Assembly: GCA_034431765.1 (NCBI GenBank)
Contig: DAOUDD010000187.1
Coordinates: 62,001 to 126,000, forward strand
Length of the DNA: 64,000 bases
Origin: DASYAN01 sp034431765
Lineage (GTDB): Bacteria; Chloroflexota; Ktedonobacteria; Ktedonobacterales; Ktedonobacteraceae
Direction of reading: 5' to 3'
In this document: positions 54,588-63,543 of the stretch, piece after piece
Layout of the letters: each line of letters opens with the position of its first letter
How positions within the stretch are numbered: the first letter of the stretch is position 1
Notes under the pieces: model-generated
Seen by the model: the letters and a program-made list of their open reading frames with translations, nothing else
Database searches by the model: none
Told to the model about the DNA's origin: nothing
Program-made: the position numbers and the translations under genes

Positions 54588-55856
54588 TCAAGGAGGCGTC
54601 AGCAAGGAGGTTCCTACATATGGGCGCAACACTTTTGGAATGATCACTGAGCCATCTGCCTGCTGATAATGCTCCAGGATGGCGGCAAATGTTCGGCCGA
54701 CAGCCAATCCAGAACCATTAAGGGTATGCAGGTAATGAGGGCGTACACTACTTTCTGGTCGATAACGGATGTTCGCTCTCCTGGCCTGGAAAGTCTCACA
54801 ATTGCTGAGAGAAGAAACCTCAACAAATGCTTCTTGCCCTGGCATCCAAACCTCAATATCAAACGCTTTTGCGGCTGCAAATGGAAGATGTGCAGCATGG
54901 AGTGCCACTACGCGATACGGTAGCTCTAATCGCTGCAGGATGCTTTCCGCATGAAGAGTCATCTGATCCAGAACAATGTAGGATGCTTCAGGGGTCGCTA
55001 GTTGAAAGAGTTCAACTTTATTGAATTGATGCAGGCGTAGTAATCCTCGGTTTTGCCGTGCAGCAGAGCCGGCTTCGCGTCTGAAGGCCGTCGTCCACGC
55101 AACATAGCGTAGGGGTAAGGCGTTTTCAGAGATAATAGCGTCTGTATGCATTCCCACAAGAGGCACTTCAGCGGTTGGATTCAAATATAATTCATCCTCA
55201 GTACAGGCATAGGTCTGATCTTCAAATTTAGGCAATTGTCCTGCACCAATCATCACCGAGCGCTTGACCAGTTGAGGCGGCATGACTTCAGTATAACCAT
55301 GTTCACGCGTGTGCACATCCAACATGAAAGAGATAAGCCCACGTTCCAGACGTGCTCCCCATCCTTTCAGAGCCACAAAACGGCTTCCTGCCACTCGCAC
55401 ACCGCTCTCGGCATCAAGGATACCCAGACGCTCACCCAGTTCCCAATGTGGCTGCAACTCAAAATGAAATGTGGGGATCTCCCCCCAGCGCCGCACCTCG
55501 TCACCCATCACACCATTATCTTCCTCTTTTACACTTGCATGCGGAATATTAGGCAAACTGAGCAGGAGAAACTGCAAGCGCGTATCGATGTCAGAGCTTT
55601 GTAACTCAATATGACGGATATCTTCTGTCGTCGCTTTGATCTGTGCGTTGAGCCCAGGTCGTCCCTCAACAGCTTGTGCACGGACAGTAGCCTTGAGCTT
55701 TTTCAGGGCTGTATACAGACCATCACTTCGAGTGAGAAGGCCACGGCGCTGCTCTGCTAAGCGCAAAATATCGTCAATGTTTCTCGTATCCTGTCGCTTA
55801 CGCAACGCTTCACGCACCACATCTGGATGTTCACAAATAAAGTCAAGACTCAACAT
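54588..55856 (-). CDS. serS: Seryl-tRNA synthetase
   Basis: 422 aa class II synthetase. N-terminal coiled-coil arm (about 25-105) that grips the long variable arm of tRNA-Ser; catalytic core with motif 2 FRREAGSAARQNRGLLRLHQ, FQARRANIRYR and the motif 3 region SGLAVGRTFAAILEHYQ, where the usual final Arg of motif 3 is less evident. Ends VIIPKVLRPYVG as in bacterial SerRS. Followed by tRNA-Ser on the same strand. Confidence 0.95.
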   Translation of the reverse strand: MLSLDFICEHPDVVREALRKRQDTRNIDDILRLAEQRRGLLTRSDGLYTALKKLKATVRAQAVEGRPGLNAQIKATTEDIRHIELQSSDIDTRLQFLLLSLPNIPHASVKEEDNGVMGDEVRRWGEIPTFHFELQPHWELGERLGILDAESGVRVAGSRFVALKGWGARLERGLISFMLDVHTREHGYTEVMPPQLVKRSVMIGAGQLPKFEDQTYACTEDELYLNPTAEVPLVGMHTDAIISENALPLRYVAWTTAFRREAGSAARQNRGLLRLHQFNKVELFQLATPEASYIVLDQMTLHAESILQRLELPYRVVALHAAHLPFAAAKAFDIEVWMPGQEAFVEVSSLSNCETFQARRANIRYRPESSVRPHYLHTLNGSGLAVGRTFAAILEHYQQADGSVIIPKVLRPYVGTSLLTPP

Positions 55857-56016
55857 ACCTACACTATTTCCTCTTCATTTCATTACAAAATTTCGTATAT
55901 CATTTTACCTACATATAGAGTCTTTTTTCTGAAAAACATACCCTGTCCTTTCCATACCATATCATCTACAATACATAGACGTATAGTTGCTTGAAATTAG
56001 AGGAGACATACATTCA

Positions 56017-56643
56017 ATGGCCGCCACGATGCAATTGCTCTGCTCAACGGGTGCCTTCAGTCGTTACCCTGATTATACAAACTATCAGGCTATTCTTGAA
56101 TACGGTTCCTCTCTTGACGTTGATGGATTTGAGTTGATGTTTTACCCTGATTGGTACTCTAAAGTTGCAGAGATTGGTACGGCTTTACAGGCCTCTGGAT
56201 TACGCTTTCCAGCGATGCACACTGACAAAAACATTGGCACACTGCTGGGAAAAGTTGAACGGCAAGACCAGAAACGCGGCATCCGCTATTTAGAAGAAAA
56301 CTGTCAGCTTGCCTCTATGCTAGACATACAACTGCTTGTCATACACATCTTGGGCTGGCCGGAACTGGATGATCAACTGGAACGTAACCTCTCACATCTG
56401 CACACTTGCCTGGATATTGCCGCGCACTATAACATGGATGTGGCAATCGAAACTATTCCCTGCCGCCTCAATGATCCCCTCAGCAACGTCTATAGCGCAT
56501 ATAAAACAGATACACGCTGCGTTATAACTCTGGACACCGAATTTCTAGCTAGTTCTCAGCAATTAGCCACTGCCTTTACCTCTGAGTGGCTTTTGTTCTG
56601 CTATAGAAAATCCTCCTCAATACCATCAGAGCAACGTCTGTAA
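56017..56643 (+). CDS. Xylose isomerase-like TIM-barrel protein, C-terminus apparently truncated
   Basis: 208 aa. Pattern of sugar phosphate isomerase/epimerases (AP endonuclease 2 superfamily): DVDGFELMFYPDW, FPAMHTDKNIGTLL, LLVIHILGWPEL and MDVAIETIPCRLNDPLSNV (Glu of the metal site), DTRCVITLDTEFLA. Family members usually run 260-280 residues; here the last barrel strands with HIKD- and GEG-type motifs are missing and the protein ends CYRKSSSIPSEQRL. None of these motifs is recognisable further downstream in other frames. ATG 56017 is chosen (GAGGAG upstream). May be inactive. Confidence 0.65.
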   Translation: MAATMQLLCSTGAFSRYPDYTNYQAILEYGSSLDVDGFELMFYPDWYSKVAEIGTALQASGLRFPAMHTDKNIGTLLGKVERQDQKRGIRYLEENCQLASMLDIQLLVIHILGWPELDDQLERNLSHLHTCLDIAAHYNMDVAIETIPCRLNDPLSNVYSAYKTDTRCVITLDTEFLASSQQLATAFTSEWLLFCYRKSSSIPSEQRL

Positions 56644-56843
56644 CACGACGCGATGGAGAATGACAATAGAGAGATACAAGGTACCCCTTACTGCTCCAGA
56701 TCACATCAAGGGAACGAACAGCGAGAAATGTAGCAAGCGTTCACGCCTTCTGGCTCATTGTATTGTTCCCAAAGAGATGCTGTCAAAATATGTCTACTTG
56801 CATTTGTTACAAGATAGCTAACGCTCCAAAATTAGATTGCGCT

Positions 56844-57176
56844 TTAACGTCTGCCAATGCCAAACCAGATAACGACTATACCGAGTAGAATGATAGCGAT
56901 GCCGAGCAGATCGCCTCTGTCAGGCTGAAATCGGTCAAAGAGACGTGCCCACAGTACGGCAACAAGAATAAAAACACCTCCATAGATCGCATACGATCTA
57001 CCAAAAGAAAACACTTGCAGCGTATTGACGAGCATATACAGTGCTAGAACACCTGCTCCGAGCGCAAGCCACCATAAAGGTTTCCCTTCTTTCACGACTT
57101 TCCAGCCAAGCAACAGACCACTACTCTCACAGATCGCTGCACATACAAACAGTATAATTGCAAAGATGACACGCAT
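56844..57176 (-). CDS. UPF0060 (YnfA-like) small membrane protein
   Basis: 110 aa, four membrane segments. Family landmarks CESSGLLLGWKVVKEGKPLWW, TLQVFSFGRSYAIYGGVFI and FDRFQPDRGDLLGIAIILLG match YnfA-type SMR-like transporters, which have been linked to export of cationic compounds. ATG 57176 has GGAGAG upstream; the longer start at 57212 adds unrelated residues. Confidence 0.88.
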   Translation of the reverse strand: MRVIFAIILFVCAAICESSGLLLGWKVVKEGKPLWWLALGAGVLALYMLVNTLQVFSFGRSYAIYGGVFILVAVLWARLFDRFQPDRGDLLGIAIILLGIVVIWFGIGRR

Positions 57177-57371
57177 ACATTTCTCTCCAACAAAGACAAG
57201 AGTGATGAACACAACTCGATTTGTCTTTTCATCACAAACAAAACGCTATCGGTCATTATATACTTCTTACTTAAAGCACACCCACCTCAGTGTGTGGAAA
57301 AGATGTTTCGCACGTCTATTATGTTAGTAGCCAGGTTACAGGGGCTGCTTAACAAGGAACAGGGCATAAAG

Positions 57372-57839
57372 ATGATTACCGTAATAAAACTAGACCCCCA
57401 GGGCAAAGAAAAGATACGTTACACGGGCGAAGTGCTTACCTCCTGGCCCACCGAAGTTGTGATTCAGGCATATTGGACATTACCTATGCACGATCTCGGC
57501 TATGTTCAATTTGAGCCAGGCGATTTATTTACTGAGTATTACTATACAGAGCACTGGTTCAACATTTTTGAGATCCTGGGCGGCGGAGACATGCGAAAGG
57601 GGTGGTATTGCAATATCACAGAACCTGCACAGATCTCTGAGAACACTATTCAACAGGTTGATCTCTTCCTGGACCTCTGGGTGTATCCCAATGGAGAAAC
57701 ACTGTTGCTTGATCAGGATGAGTTTATAAATGCGAAGACATTGAGTGAGCAGCAACGGAAGGGTGCACAGCAAGGTTTACGCGAATTGCAGTTACTGGTA
57801 CAAGAGCGGCAGAAAGTTTTTGCACGAATCGCACAATAG
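57372..57839 (+). CDS. DUF402 family protein
   Basis: 155 aa. DUF402 signature: YTGEVLTSWPTEVVIQAYW, GYVQFEPGDLFTEYYYTEHWFNIFEI, KGWYCNITEPAQI, VDLFLDLWVYPNGETLLLDQDEF and the late helical E/Q-rich tail. Some DUF402 proteins are nucleoside di/triphosphatases (Ntdp) using the acidic cluster seen here. AAGGA lies before ATG 57372; further upstream codons look random. Confidence 0.82.
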   Translation: MITVIKLDPQGKEKIRYTGEVLTSWPTEVVIQAYWTLPMHDLGYVQFEPGDLFTEYYYTEHWFNIFEILGGGDMRKGWYCNITEPAQISENTIQQVDLFLDLWVYPNGETLLLDQDEFINAKTLSEQQRKGAQQGLRELQLLVQERQKVFARIAQ

Positions 57840-57960
57840 GGTTAGCAACAGCTAGCAGATAGCTACAACAGAGTAGTGCCTTTATAGAAAACCTTGCGTA
57901 AGAGCAACAGGATACGCTATGCTTTAGGTTAGAAAAATACGGCCAAGGAGGACCTGAGAC

Positions 57961-58425
57961 GTGAGCATTAAAATTGATATTCCTCAACGTGCTCCAATTG
58001 AGTTGCAGCATGCGGTCTTCGACATTAATGGCACGCTAGCTGTCGATGGAGCAGCAATAACGGGCGTTGCGGATCGTTTGAAGACATTATCAGCGCAAAT
58101 CGCAGTTCACCTGATCACCTCAGATACATATGGCAATCTACAAGAGGTTGAGCAAAGTCTTGGTTTTCCAATCCAGCTTATTCATCGAGGCGAGGAGAAG
58201 ATGCGTTACGTGCAGCAGCTAGGGCCGGCAAATGTCATCGCATTTGGCAATGGTATCAACGATAGCAGCGTCTTGCGGCTGGCAGCTATTGGTGTAGCAG
58301 TACTGACGCCAGAGGGTCTGGCAGTCAAGACATGGCAAAATGCAGATGTTCTGGTCTACGGCCCAATCAACGCACTTGATCTCTTGCTCAAGCCTAAACG
58401 CCTGGTAGCAACTCTCCGTGCATAG
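57961..58425 (+). CDS. HAD-superfamily protein, soluble P-type-ATPase-like (COG4087 type)
   Basis: 154 aa. HAD motifs: FDINGT with nucleophile Asp21 (second acid replaced by Asn23), LITSDT (51-56), Lys80 in GEEK and FGNGINDSSVL (95-105) in place of the common GDGxND. This Asn-containing form is typical of the soluble P-type-ATPase-like group. GTG start after AAGGAGG at 9 bases. Possibly a small phosphatase; substrate unknown. Confidence 0.85.
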   Translation: MSIKIDIPQRAPIELQHAVFDINGTLAVDGAAITGVADRLKTLSAQIAVHLITSDTYGNLQEVEQSLGFPIQLIHRGEEKMRYVQQLGPANVIAFGNGINDSSVLRLAAIGVAVLTPEGLAVKTWQNADVLVYGPINALDLLLKPKRLVATLRA

Positions 58426-58450
58426 CTTCCTCGGCTGACAGGATATAACA

Positions 58451-59380
58451 GTGAAAAAGCCAGAGAGCAACCTCTATGAACATGGAGTAGAGGGGATACC
58501 GATAGGTACGTCCTATGTTCCAACACAGCAATCACGGCGTGGTTTGCTCTATGTGAGTATCGCGGTTCTCTGCTTCGCTAGCAGCCCGGTTTTCGTAACA
58601 TGGTCCCGTCCTTTCAGTCCTGTAGAAATCGCCTTCTGGCGTCTCGCGCTCGCTACAGGACTGGTTGCGCTTCTTGGTTGCCTCACCCGTCAACCACTGC
58701 TAATTACACGGCGGCAGTTGCCGCGCTTCCTCTTTTACGGGCTGGTAACGGCACTGCATTTCTTTCTCTATATTGTTTCGCTTAACTTTACTACACCAGC
58801 TCATGCTCTGGCGTTGACGTATACCTCGCCGATCTTCGTCGCTCTTTTCTCAGTGATTATTCTGAGGGAAGGCTTGTCTATAAGAAAGAGCGCTGGTATT
58901 CTCGTTGCAGTGGTAGGGATCGTCATTATGACTGGATTTGAGCCGAGGATGAATGGCAGTATGTTATTTGGAGATGGAATGGCGCTGCTCTCGGCGCTCT
59001 GCTACGGTATTTACTCTATTGCAGGGCGAGGAGAACGTGACAGGCATCCACTGTTTCGCTACACGACAAACGTGTATGGCTTTGCAGCCCTCTGGTTGCT
59101 CCCAGTAGCTCTGTTAGAGGCGCTGCTACAACCACACGCTTATCCTGCACAGGCAGTTAGCTCAGTTGTCATTCTCGGTGTGCTTCCACTTGGTCTCGGT
59201 CATACACTATACAATGCGGCGATCCGTCGTGTACATGCAACATATGCGAATGTGATTGCGACACAGGAGGTTACGCTTGGCGTGCTTTTGAGTGCAATTT
59301 TCCTGCACGCTATCCCTTCACCTACGTCGATAGTTGGAGGTATTGTAACGCTACTTGGGGTCGTAGGAGTGCTGATATAA
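58451..59380 (+). CDS. EamA/DMT-family transporter
   Basis: 309 aa with about ten membrane segments and two EamA repeats (LYVSIAVLCFASSPVFVTWSR start of repeat 1; FGDGMALLSALCYGIYSIAGR start of repeat 2; TSPIFVALFSVIILREGL and TQEVTLGVLLSAIFLHAIP as the repeat ends). Likely exports a metabolite such as an amino acid or purine. GTG start, 25 bp after the HAD gene, so probably co-transcribed. Convergent with mglA. Confidence 0.9.
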   Translation: MKKPESNLYEHGVEGIPIGTSYVPTQQSRRGLLYVSIAVLCFASSPVFVTWSRPFSPVEIAFWRLALATGLVALLGCLTRQPLLITRRQLPRFLFYGLVTALHFFLYIVSLNFTTPAHALALTYTSPIFVALFSVIILREGLSIRKSAGILVAVVGIVIMTGFEPRMNGSMLFGDGMALLSALCYGIYSIAGRGERDRHPLFRYTTNVYGFAALWLLPVALLEALLQPHAYPAQAVSSVVILGVLPLGLGHTLYNAAIRRVHATYANVIATQEVTLGVLLSAIFLHAIPSPTSIVGGIVTLLGVVGVLI

Positions 59381-59395
59381 CAAATGAAGATGTGT

Positions 59396-59971
59396 CTACA
59401 ATTGTGCCATGACTGTTTTGCTGATGGCGCGTAGTGTTGCGAAGACACCTTTTCCCTGTGAAGCGATGGCCTCGAAACCAGGGACACGACGACGGTTTAA
59501 ATATCGTTCGAGGACGGGGAGCGGCAGAGCGTTGGGCATATCGCGTTTGTTCCATTGGATAATGAGAGGGAAGTTTCCCAGGTCTTTGCCAATGCGGCGC
59601 ATATTCATGTCAAGCTCAGCAATACTCTGCACATTCTCCTCAAACTTCTCGGCTTGTGAATCGACAACGAAAACGATGCCGTCCGCACCGTTAAGGACCG
59701 CGAGGCGCGTTCGTTCATAAAGAATCTGGCCTGGCACTGTATAAAGGTGAAAACGTGTGCGAAACCCGTGCACCGTTCCGAGATCGAGAGGCAAAAAGTC
59801 AAAAAAAAGCGTACGTTCCGTCTCAGTTGCAATTGAGAGCATTTCTCCGCGCGCATTCGGATTAATGCTCCTGTGCACATATTGTAAATTCGTGGTTTTG
59901 CCACAATACCCGATACCATAATACACAATTTTGCAGTGAATTTCGTGCGTGGCTATATTGATGAGAGCCAT
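59396..59971 (-). CDS. mglA: MglA-type small GTPase
   Basis: 191 aa Ras-like GTPase of cell polarity systems. P-loop GIGYCGKT (19-26), switch II TVPGQ (78-82) in place of DxxGQ, G4 NKRD (141-144). Start MALINIATHEIHCKIVYYG is typical of MglA. It is preceded on the same strand by two roadblock proteins, the expected GTPase-activating partners. Confidence 0.93.
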   Translation of the reverse strand: MALINIATHEIHCKIVYYGIGYCGKTTNLQYVHRSINPNARGEMLSIATETERTLFFDFLPLDLGTVHGFRTRFHLYTVPGQILYERTRLAVLNGADGIVFVVDSQAEKFEENVQSIAELDMNMRRIGKDLGNFPLIIQWNKRDMPNALPLPVLERYLNRRRVPGFEAIASQGKGVFATLRAISKTVMAQL

Positions 59972-59986
59972 AGAAACAATATCCCT

Positions 59987-60481
59987 TTAATCGCGGAAGA
60001 GCAGATCAATGGTATCCTCAACGGAGGAACGGAACTGGAGATTGAGCACCGACGATTTTGCGCGCGTTGTATCACTACGAACCCGTTCCAGGATACGGCC
60101 TAACTCATCAGAAGCTTTTTTTGAGAGCACCTTCACCAGGCCAATATGCGTCAGCTTATCGAATATAATTACCAGGAGCCATTGCTCTTCAACCATCGCA
60201 GTATAAATATTTTCCTGGACTCCCTGCTGGAAGATGTTGCGGAAATCCTTCTCATTGAGAAGCCTGGCAACTTCGCGTGAGGAAGAGAAGACACCAGCTA
60301 ACAACGCCCCTAGTGTCGTTGCATTGCGCCGTGTGCCGGTCCCCTGGACAGCAACAACCTGACCGCTCTTGTCGATCAACATAGTTGCGGTCGCATTAGT
60401 ATCATTCATGAGCTTGAGCAAAACGGCTGAGATAGATGCTAGTTCACGATCAGAAACGACCAGATTTGTTAGTTGTTCCAT
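59987..60481 (-). CDS. Roadblock/LC7 domain protein (MglB-like), copy 2
   Basis: 164 aa. Roadblock core: ATMLIDKSGQVVAVQGTG, TTLGALLAGVFSSSREVARLL, QGVQENIYTAMVEEQWLLVIIFD, then a helical C-terminal extension with LGRILERVR. ATG 60481 preferred, with GGAGGG upstream. Middle gene of a roadblock-roadblock-mglA operon; 15 bp to mglA. Confidence 0.88.
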   Translation of the reverse strand: MEQLTNLVVSDRELASISAVLLKLMNDTNATATMLIDKSGQVVAVQGTGTRRNATTLGALLAGVFSSSREVARLLNEKDFRNIFQQGVQENIYTAMVEEQWLLVIIFDKLTHIGLVKVLSKKASDELGRILERVRSDTTRAKSSVLNLQFRSSVEDTIDLLFRD

Positions 60482-60544
60482 GGACGCGTCACCCTCCGTA
60501 CACACGCCTGGTAAAAAATTGCAGTGACCATTGTAACACGAAAC

Positions 60545-60910
60545 CTACGCGATATCTAGAGTCTCAAGAATTTCTGTACGGCTCGTTTTGACCAGGTGGC
60601 GTATACGACCGATATTTGAAGCGTTTTCTGAGAGTGTTACGACCAGGGCAAAATCACCCAGGGGATCAACGCTCACTAATCCGTTTTCATACTCTAACAG
60701 GACACCAACCATGCTGCCGCGTGCAATTTCCTGCCCCAGTGCCTCTGCTGATGAGAGGCAGGAAGTGGTAATAGCGCCAACTGCTTCCATATCCTCTTTG
60801 CCTTCGCGCGTCATCCCCTCGATCATCAGACCATCGCGACCTACAAGCACCACCTGGCGCACACCAGGAATTGCTAAAAAGCGGTTCAGCATTTGTTTGA
60901 GATCAACCAT
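60545..60910 (-). CDS. Roadblock/LC7 domain protein (MglB-like), copy 1
   Basis: 121 aa, close to a minimal roadblock domain: GVRQVVLVGRDGLMIEGM, EAVGAITTSCLSSAEALGQ, GVLLEYENGLVSVDPLGDFALVVTLSE, then a short helix. First gene of the module. MglB proteins activate GTP hydrolysis by MglA; two different roadblock proteins suggest a heteromeric regulator. Confidence 0.9.
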   Translation of the reverse strand: MVDLKQMLNRFLAIPGVRQVVLVGRDGLMIEGMTREGKEDMEAVGAITTSCLSSAEALGQEIARGSMVGVLLEYENGLVSVDPLGDFALVVTLSENASNIGRIRHLVKTSRTEILETLDIA

Positions 60911-61251
60911 TCATTCCTCCACAGTTGAGGATACTGTATTCGCGTATCGCGGAAGTATAAAGCAAGTACCCCAGACGTTACCTATTCTAGCCCAAGTCTT
61001 ATCAGGACGCAATTGTATGGGACATCTTGGCTAATCATACCCTCGTGTCAGCATAGAACTGCGTCCATGCTCGAATTGCTGTAAAAATGTTTTATTATAG
61101 ATATTTATATAGTAGTGTAAAGGTTGAAATACTGTGTTAGATCCAGGGCAGGGAGTCACATTCCTGCACATTTTTCAGCAGGGAGAGAAACATTGTATGA
61201 TAGGGTCTGAACGCACGTCTCCGTTTACAACGTAATAAGGACAAAACAGTA
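60911..61251. other. Divergent intergenic region
   Basis: Separates the roadblock operon (leftward) and the amidase (rightward). AT-rich around 61080-61120; a TATGAT box at about 61196 could serve the amidase. No ORF seen. Confidence 0.4.
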
Positions 61252-61803
61252 ATGTTGGATGAACAAAATACTAGTATATGGATACCTAACAAGAACTATT
61301 TCCCCGGACGAAACGGTTATACTCCTCGTTACATCATTCTTCACGGTACTGCTGGACGAACAAGTGCTGAGGAGGTTGCTCGCTTCTTTCAAAAGACAGA
61401 ACAGGGAGACGACCCCGTATCTACTCATTATATCATCGGTCTCACAGGAGAGGTCGTCCAGTGTGTACACGAACAAGATAGCGCATGGGGCAATGGAGGT
61501 TTTACAGAGGGGCACGACTCCTGGTGGTCACGCTCCATTAACCCAAACTACTTAACCATCTCGATTGAGCATGTTAAACCCAGCACAGACAATTCTGATG
61601 TATTAACTGAACTTCAGAAGGAAGCGAGTTTTCGCTTAATCAAATCTATCAGTGCGCGTTATGCTATTCCAGGTCGATGGGCCGATGCGATGGGCGGTAT
61701 TACAGGGCACTACTCCATGGACCCACTCTACCGCAGCTTTTGCCCCGGTCCTTATCCGTGGGATGAACTGTTCGCATATCTCTCACAGGTAGATCAAATG
61801 TAG
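61252..61803 (+). CDS. N-acetylmuramoyl-L-alanine amidase (Amidase_2/PGRP), no signal peptide
   Basis: 183 aa single-domain peptidoglycan amidase. Zinc-site and fold motifs: YIILHGTAG (His), STHYIIGLTGEVVQCV, ISIEHV (His), GITGHYSMDPLYRSFCPGPYPW (His plus Cys ligand). No N-terminal signal sequence, so it resembles endolysins or cytosolic recycling/sporulation amidases. AAGGA before ATG. No phage genes adjoin it. Confidence 0.88.
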   Translation: MLDEQNTSIWIPNKNYFPGRNGYTPRYIILHGTAGRTSAEEVARFFQKTEQGDDPVSTHYIIGLTGEVVQCVHEQDSAWGNGGFTEGHDSWWSRSINPNYLTISIEHVKPSTDNSDVLTELQKEASFRLIKSISARYAIPGRWADAMGGITGHYSMDPLYRSFCPGPYPWDELFAYLSQVDQM

Positions 61804-61948
61804 TGCTCCGTCAAAAATAATTGAACGAATTCTACACAAGGCTTTTTTCATCAAAGCCAAGGGCAGGAGCGAGACCACGCACATCATACACGCCACTCGT
61901 CTCTGCTTATATGTATGGTAGTTAGAATGAATCTTGACAGAGCGGCAG

Positions 61949-61978
61949 AGAGAAGCTTGCGTTGAGCAAGCTTTCTCT
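61949..61978. terminator. Hairpin between the amidase gene and guaB
   Basis: Near-perfect stem AGAGAAGCTTGC / GCAAGCTTTCTCT (one bulged T) with a 5-base loop, between convergent genes. T-tails are weak. Confidence 0.5.
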
Positions 61979-62040
61979 ACGCAATGGCAATGCCCTTATA
62001 GAGCAAAATTACCAACACCTGTCTTTTTTCAGGAAACCCT

Positions 62041-63543
62041 CTAACGGTTTTTAGAGCCGTAGTTGGGAGCTTCCTTGGTGATCATGACATCATGCGGATG
62101 GCTCTCGCGCAGACCAGCATTAGTGATACGCGTGAAGCACGTTTTTTCCTGCATGTCCTGGATAGTCTCTGCTCCTGCATAGCCCATCGCTTGACGCAAG
62201 CCTCCTACCAGTTGGAAGACCAGAGGGCTGAGCATCCCTTTATACGGGACACGGGCCTCGATGCCTTCGGCGATCAACTGTGTCTCATCCTGCTCTCCCT
62301 GGAAGTAGCGATGCTTACTATAACGGCGCTGCTTCATCGCTCCAATCGAACCCATACCACGATAATCCTTGAAACGCTCTCCATGAGAGATGATCAGTTC
62401 ACCGGGACTTTCATCAGCACCAGCGAGCAAGCTACCAAGCATAACTGTATCCGCACCAGCGGCAATCGCTTTCGCAATATCACCTGAATATTGAATACCA
62501 CCGTCCGCGATAATTGGTACACCATATCTGCGGGCAATCTGAGCACAGTCATACACGGCGGTAATCTGCGGCATACCGACGCCAGCGATCACGCGAGTGG
62601 TACAGATCGAGCCAGGACCAACGCCAACCTTTACGGCATCAACACCGGCCTGGATCAATGCTTCCGTCGCCTCAGAGGTCACGACATTGCCTGCCACTAA
62701 TTGCACCTTGCGACCAAAATGATCGCTGATCTGTGCAACCGCTTCTATGACCATCTGTGAGTGGCCGTGCGAGGTATCTACGACCAGCGCATCCACACCC
62801 TCTTCAATGAGAGCTGCACAACGATCAAGTGAATCAGGACCAACACCAACGGCAGCGGCAGCGCGTAAGCGACCAAACTCGTCTTTTGCTGCGTGAGGAT
62901 AGAGAATCTTCTTCTGAATATCCTTCATTGTGATTAAGCCCTTGAGCATACCCTGGTCATCGACGACAGGCAGCTTCTCGACCTTGTAGCGATGTAGAAT
63001 CTCCCGCGCCTGCTCAAGCGTTGTTCCGACTGGAACCGTAACCAAGTTCTCGCGCGTCATCAATTCAGAGATGGGGCGCAGAACATTTGTCTCAAAGCGG
63101 ATATCACGATTGGTCATAATACCAACCAGCTTGCCTTCGGAAGTGATGGGAATACCGGAGATATGGAAGCGTTTCATGGCACTGAGCGCTTCCTGAAGCG
63201 GCTCGTCAGGCTCTAGGGTGATCGGATCGGTGATCATTCCCGATTCGGAACGCTTGACCTTATCAACTTCCTGAGCCTGTTCCTCGATAGACAAATTACT
63301 GTGGATCACACCGATCCCGCCTTCACGCGCAAGCGCAATTGCCATCCGCGCCTCAGTCACAGTATCCATTGCCGCGCTTGCAATAGGAACATTCAAATTG
63401 ATTTTCCGCGTAAAACGTGTTTCAGTTGAAACATCACGTGGTAAAACGGCAGATGCGGCGGGAACAATTAAAACATCATCAAAAGTTAGACCTTCCTTGG
63501 CAAACTTCTGGGAGAAAGCATCTGATGGGTGTGCCAGAGACAT
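62041..63543 (-). CDS. guaB: IMP dehydrogenase
   Basis: 500 aa NAD-dependent enzyme converting IMP to XMP, the committed step to GMP. Barrel start LTFDDVLIVPA, two CBS domains at about 95-215 (ITSEGKLVGIMTNRDI and VDDQGMLKGLITMKDI), catalytic-Cys loop GVGPGSICTTRVIAGVG, IADGGIQYSGDIAKAI, MLGSLLAG and the flap EARVPYKG. AAGGAGG precedes ATG 63543, itself right after a terminator-like hairpin. Confidence 0.97.
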   Translation of the reverse strand: MSLAHPSDAFSQKFAKEGLTFDDVLIVPAASAVLPRDVSTETRFTRKINLNVPIASAAMDTVTEARMAIALAREGGIGVIHSNLSIEEQAQEVDKVKRSESGMITDPITLEPDEPLQEALSAMKRFHISGIPITSEGKLVGIMTNRDIRFETNVLRPISELMTRENLVTVPVGTTLEQAREILHRYKVEKLPVVDDQGMLKGLITMKDIQKKILYPHAAKDEFGRLRAAAAVGVGPDSLDRCAALIEEGVDALVVDTSHGHSQMVIEAVAQISDHFGRKVQLVAGNVVTSEATEALIQAGVDAVKVGVGPGSICTTRVIAGVGMPQITAVYDCAQIARRYGVPIIADGGIQYSGDIAKAIAAGADTVMLGSLLAGADESPGELIISHGERFKDYRGMGSIGAMKQRRYSKHRYFQGEQDETQLIAEGIEARVPYKGMLSPLVFQLVGGLRQAMGYAGAETIQDMQEKTCFTRITNAGLRESHPHDVMITKEAPNYGSKNR

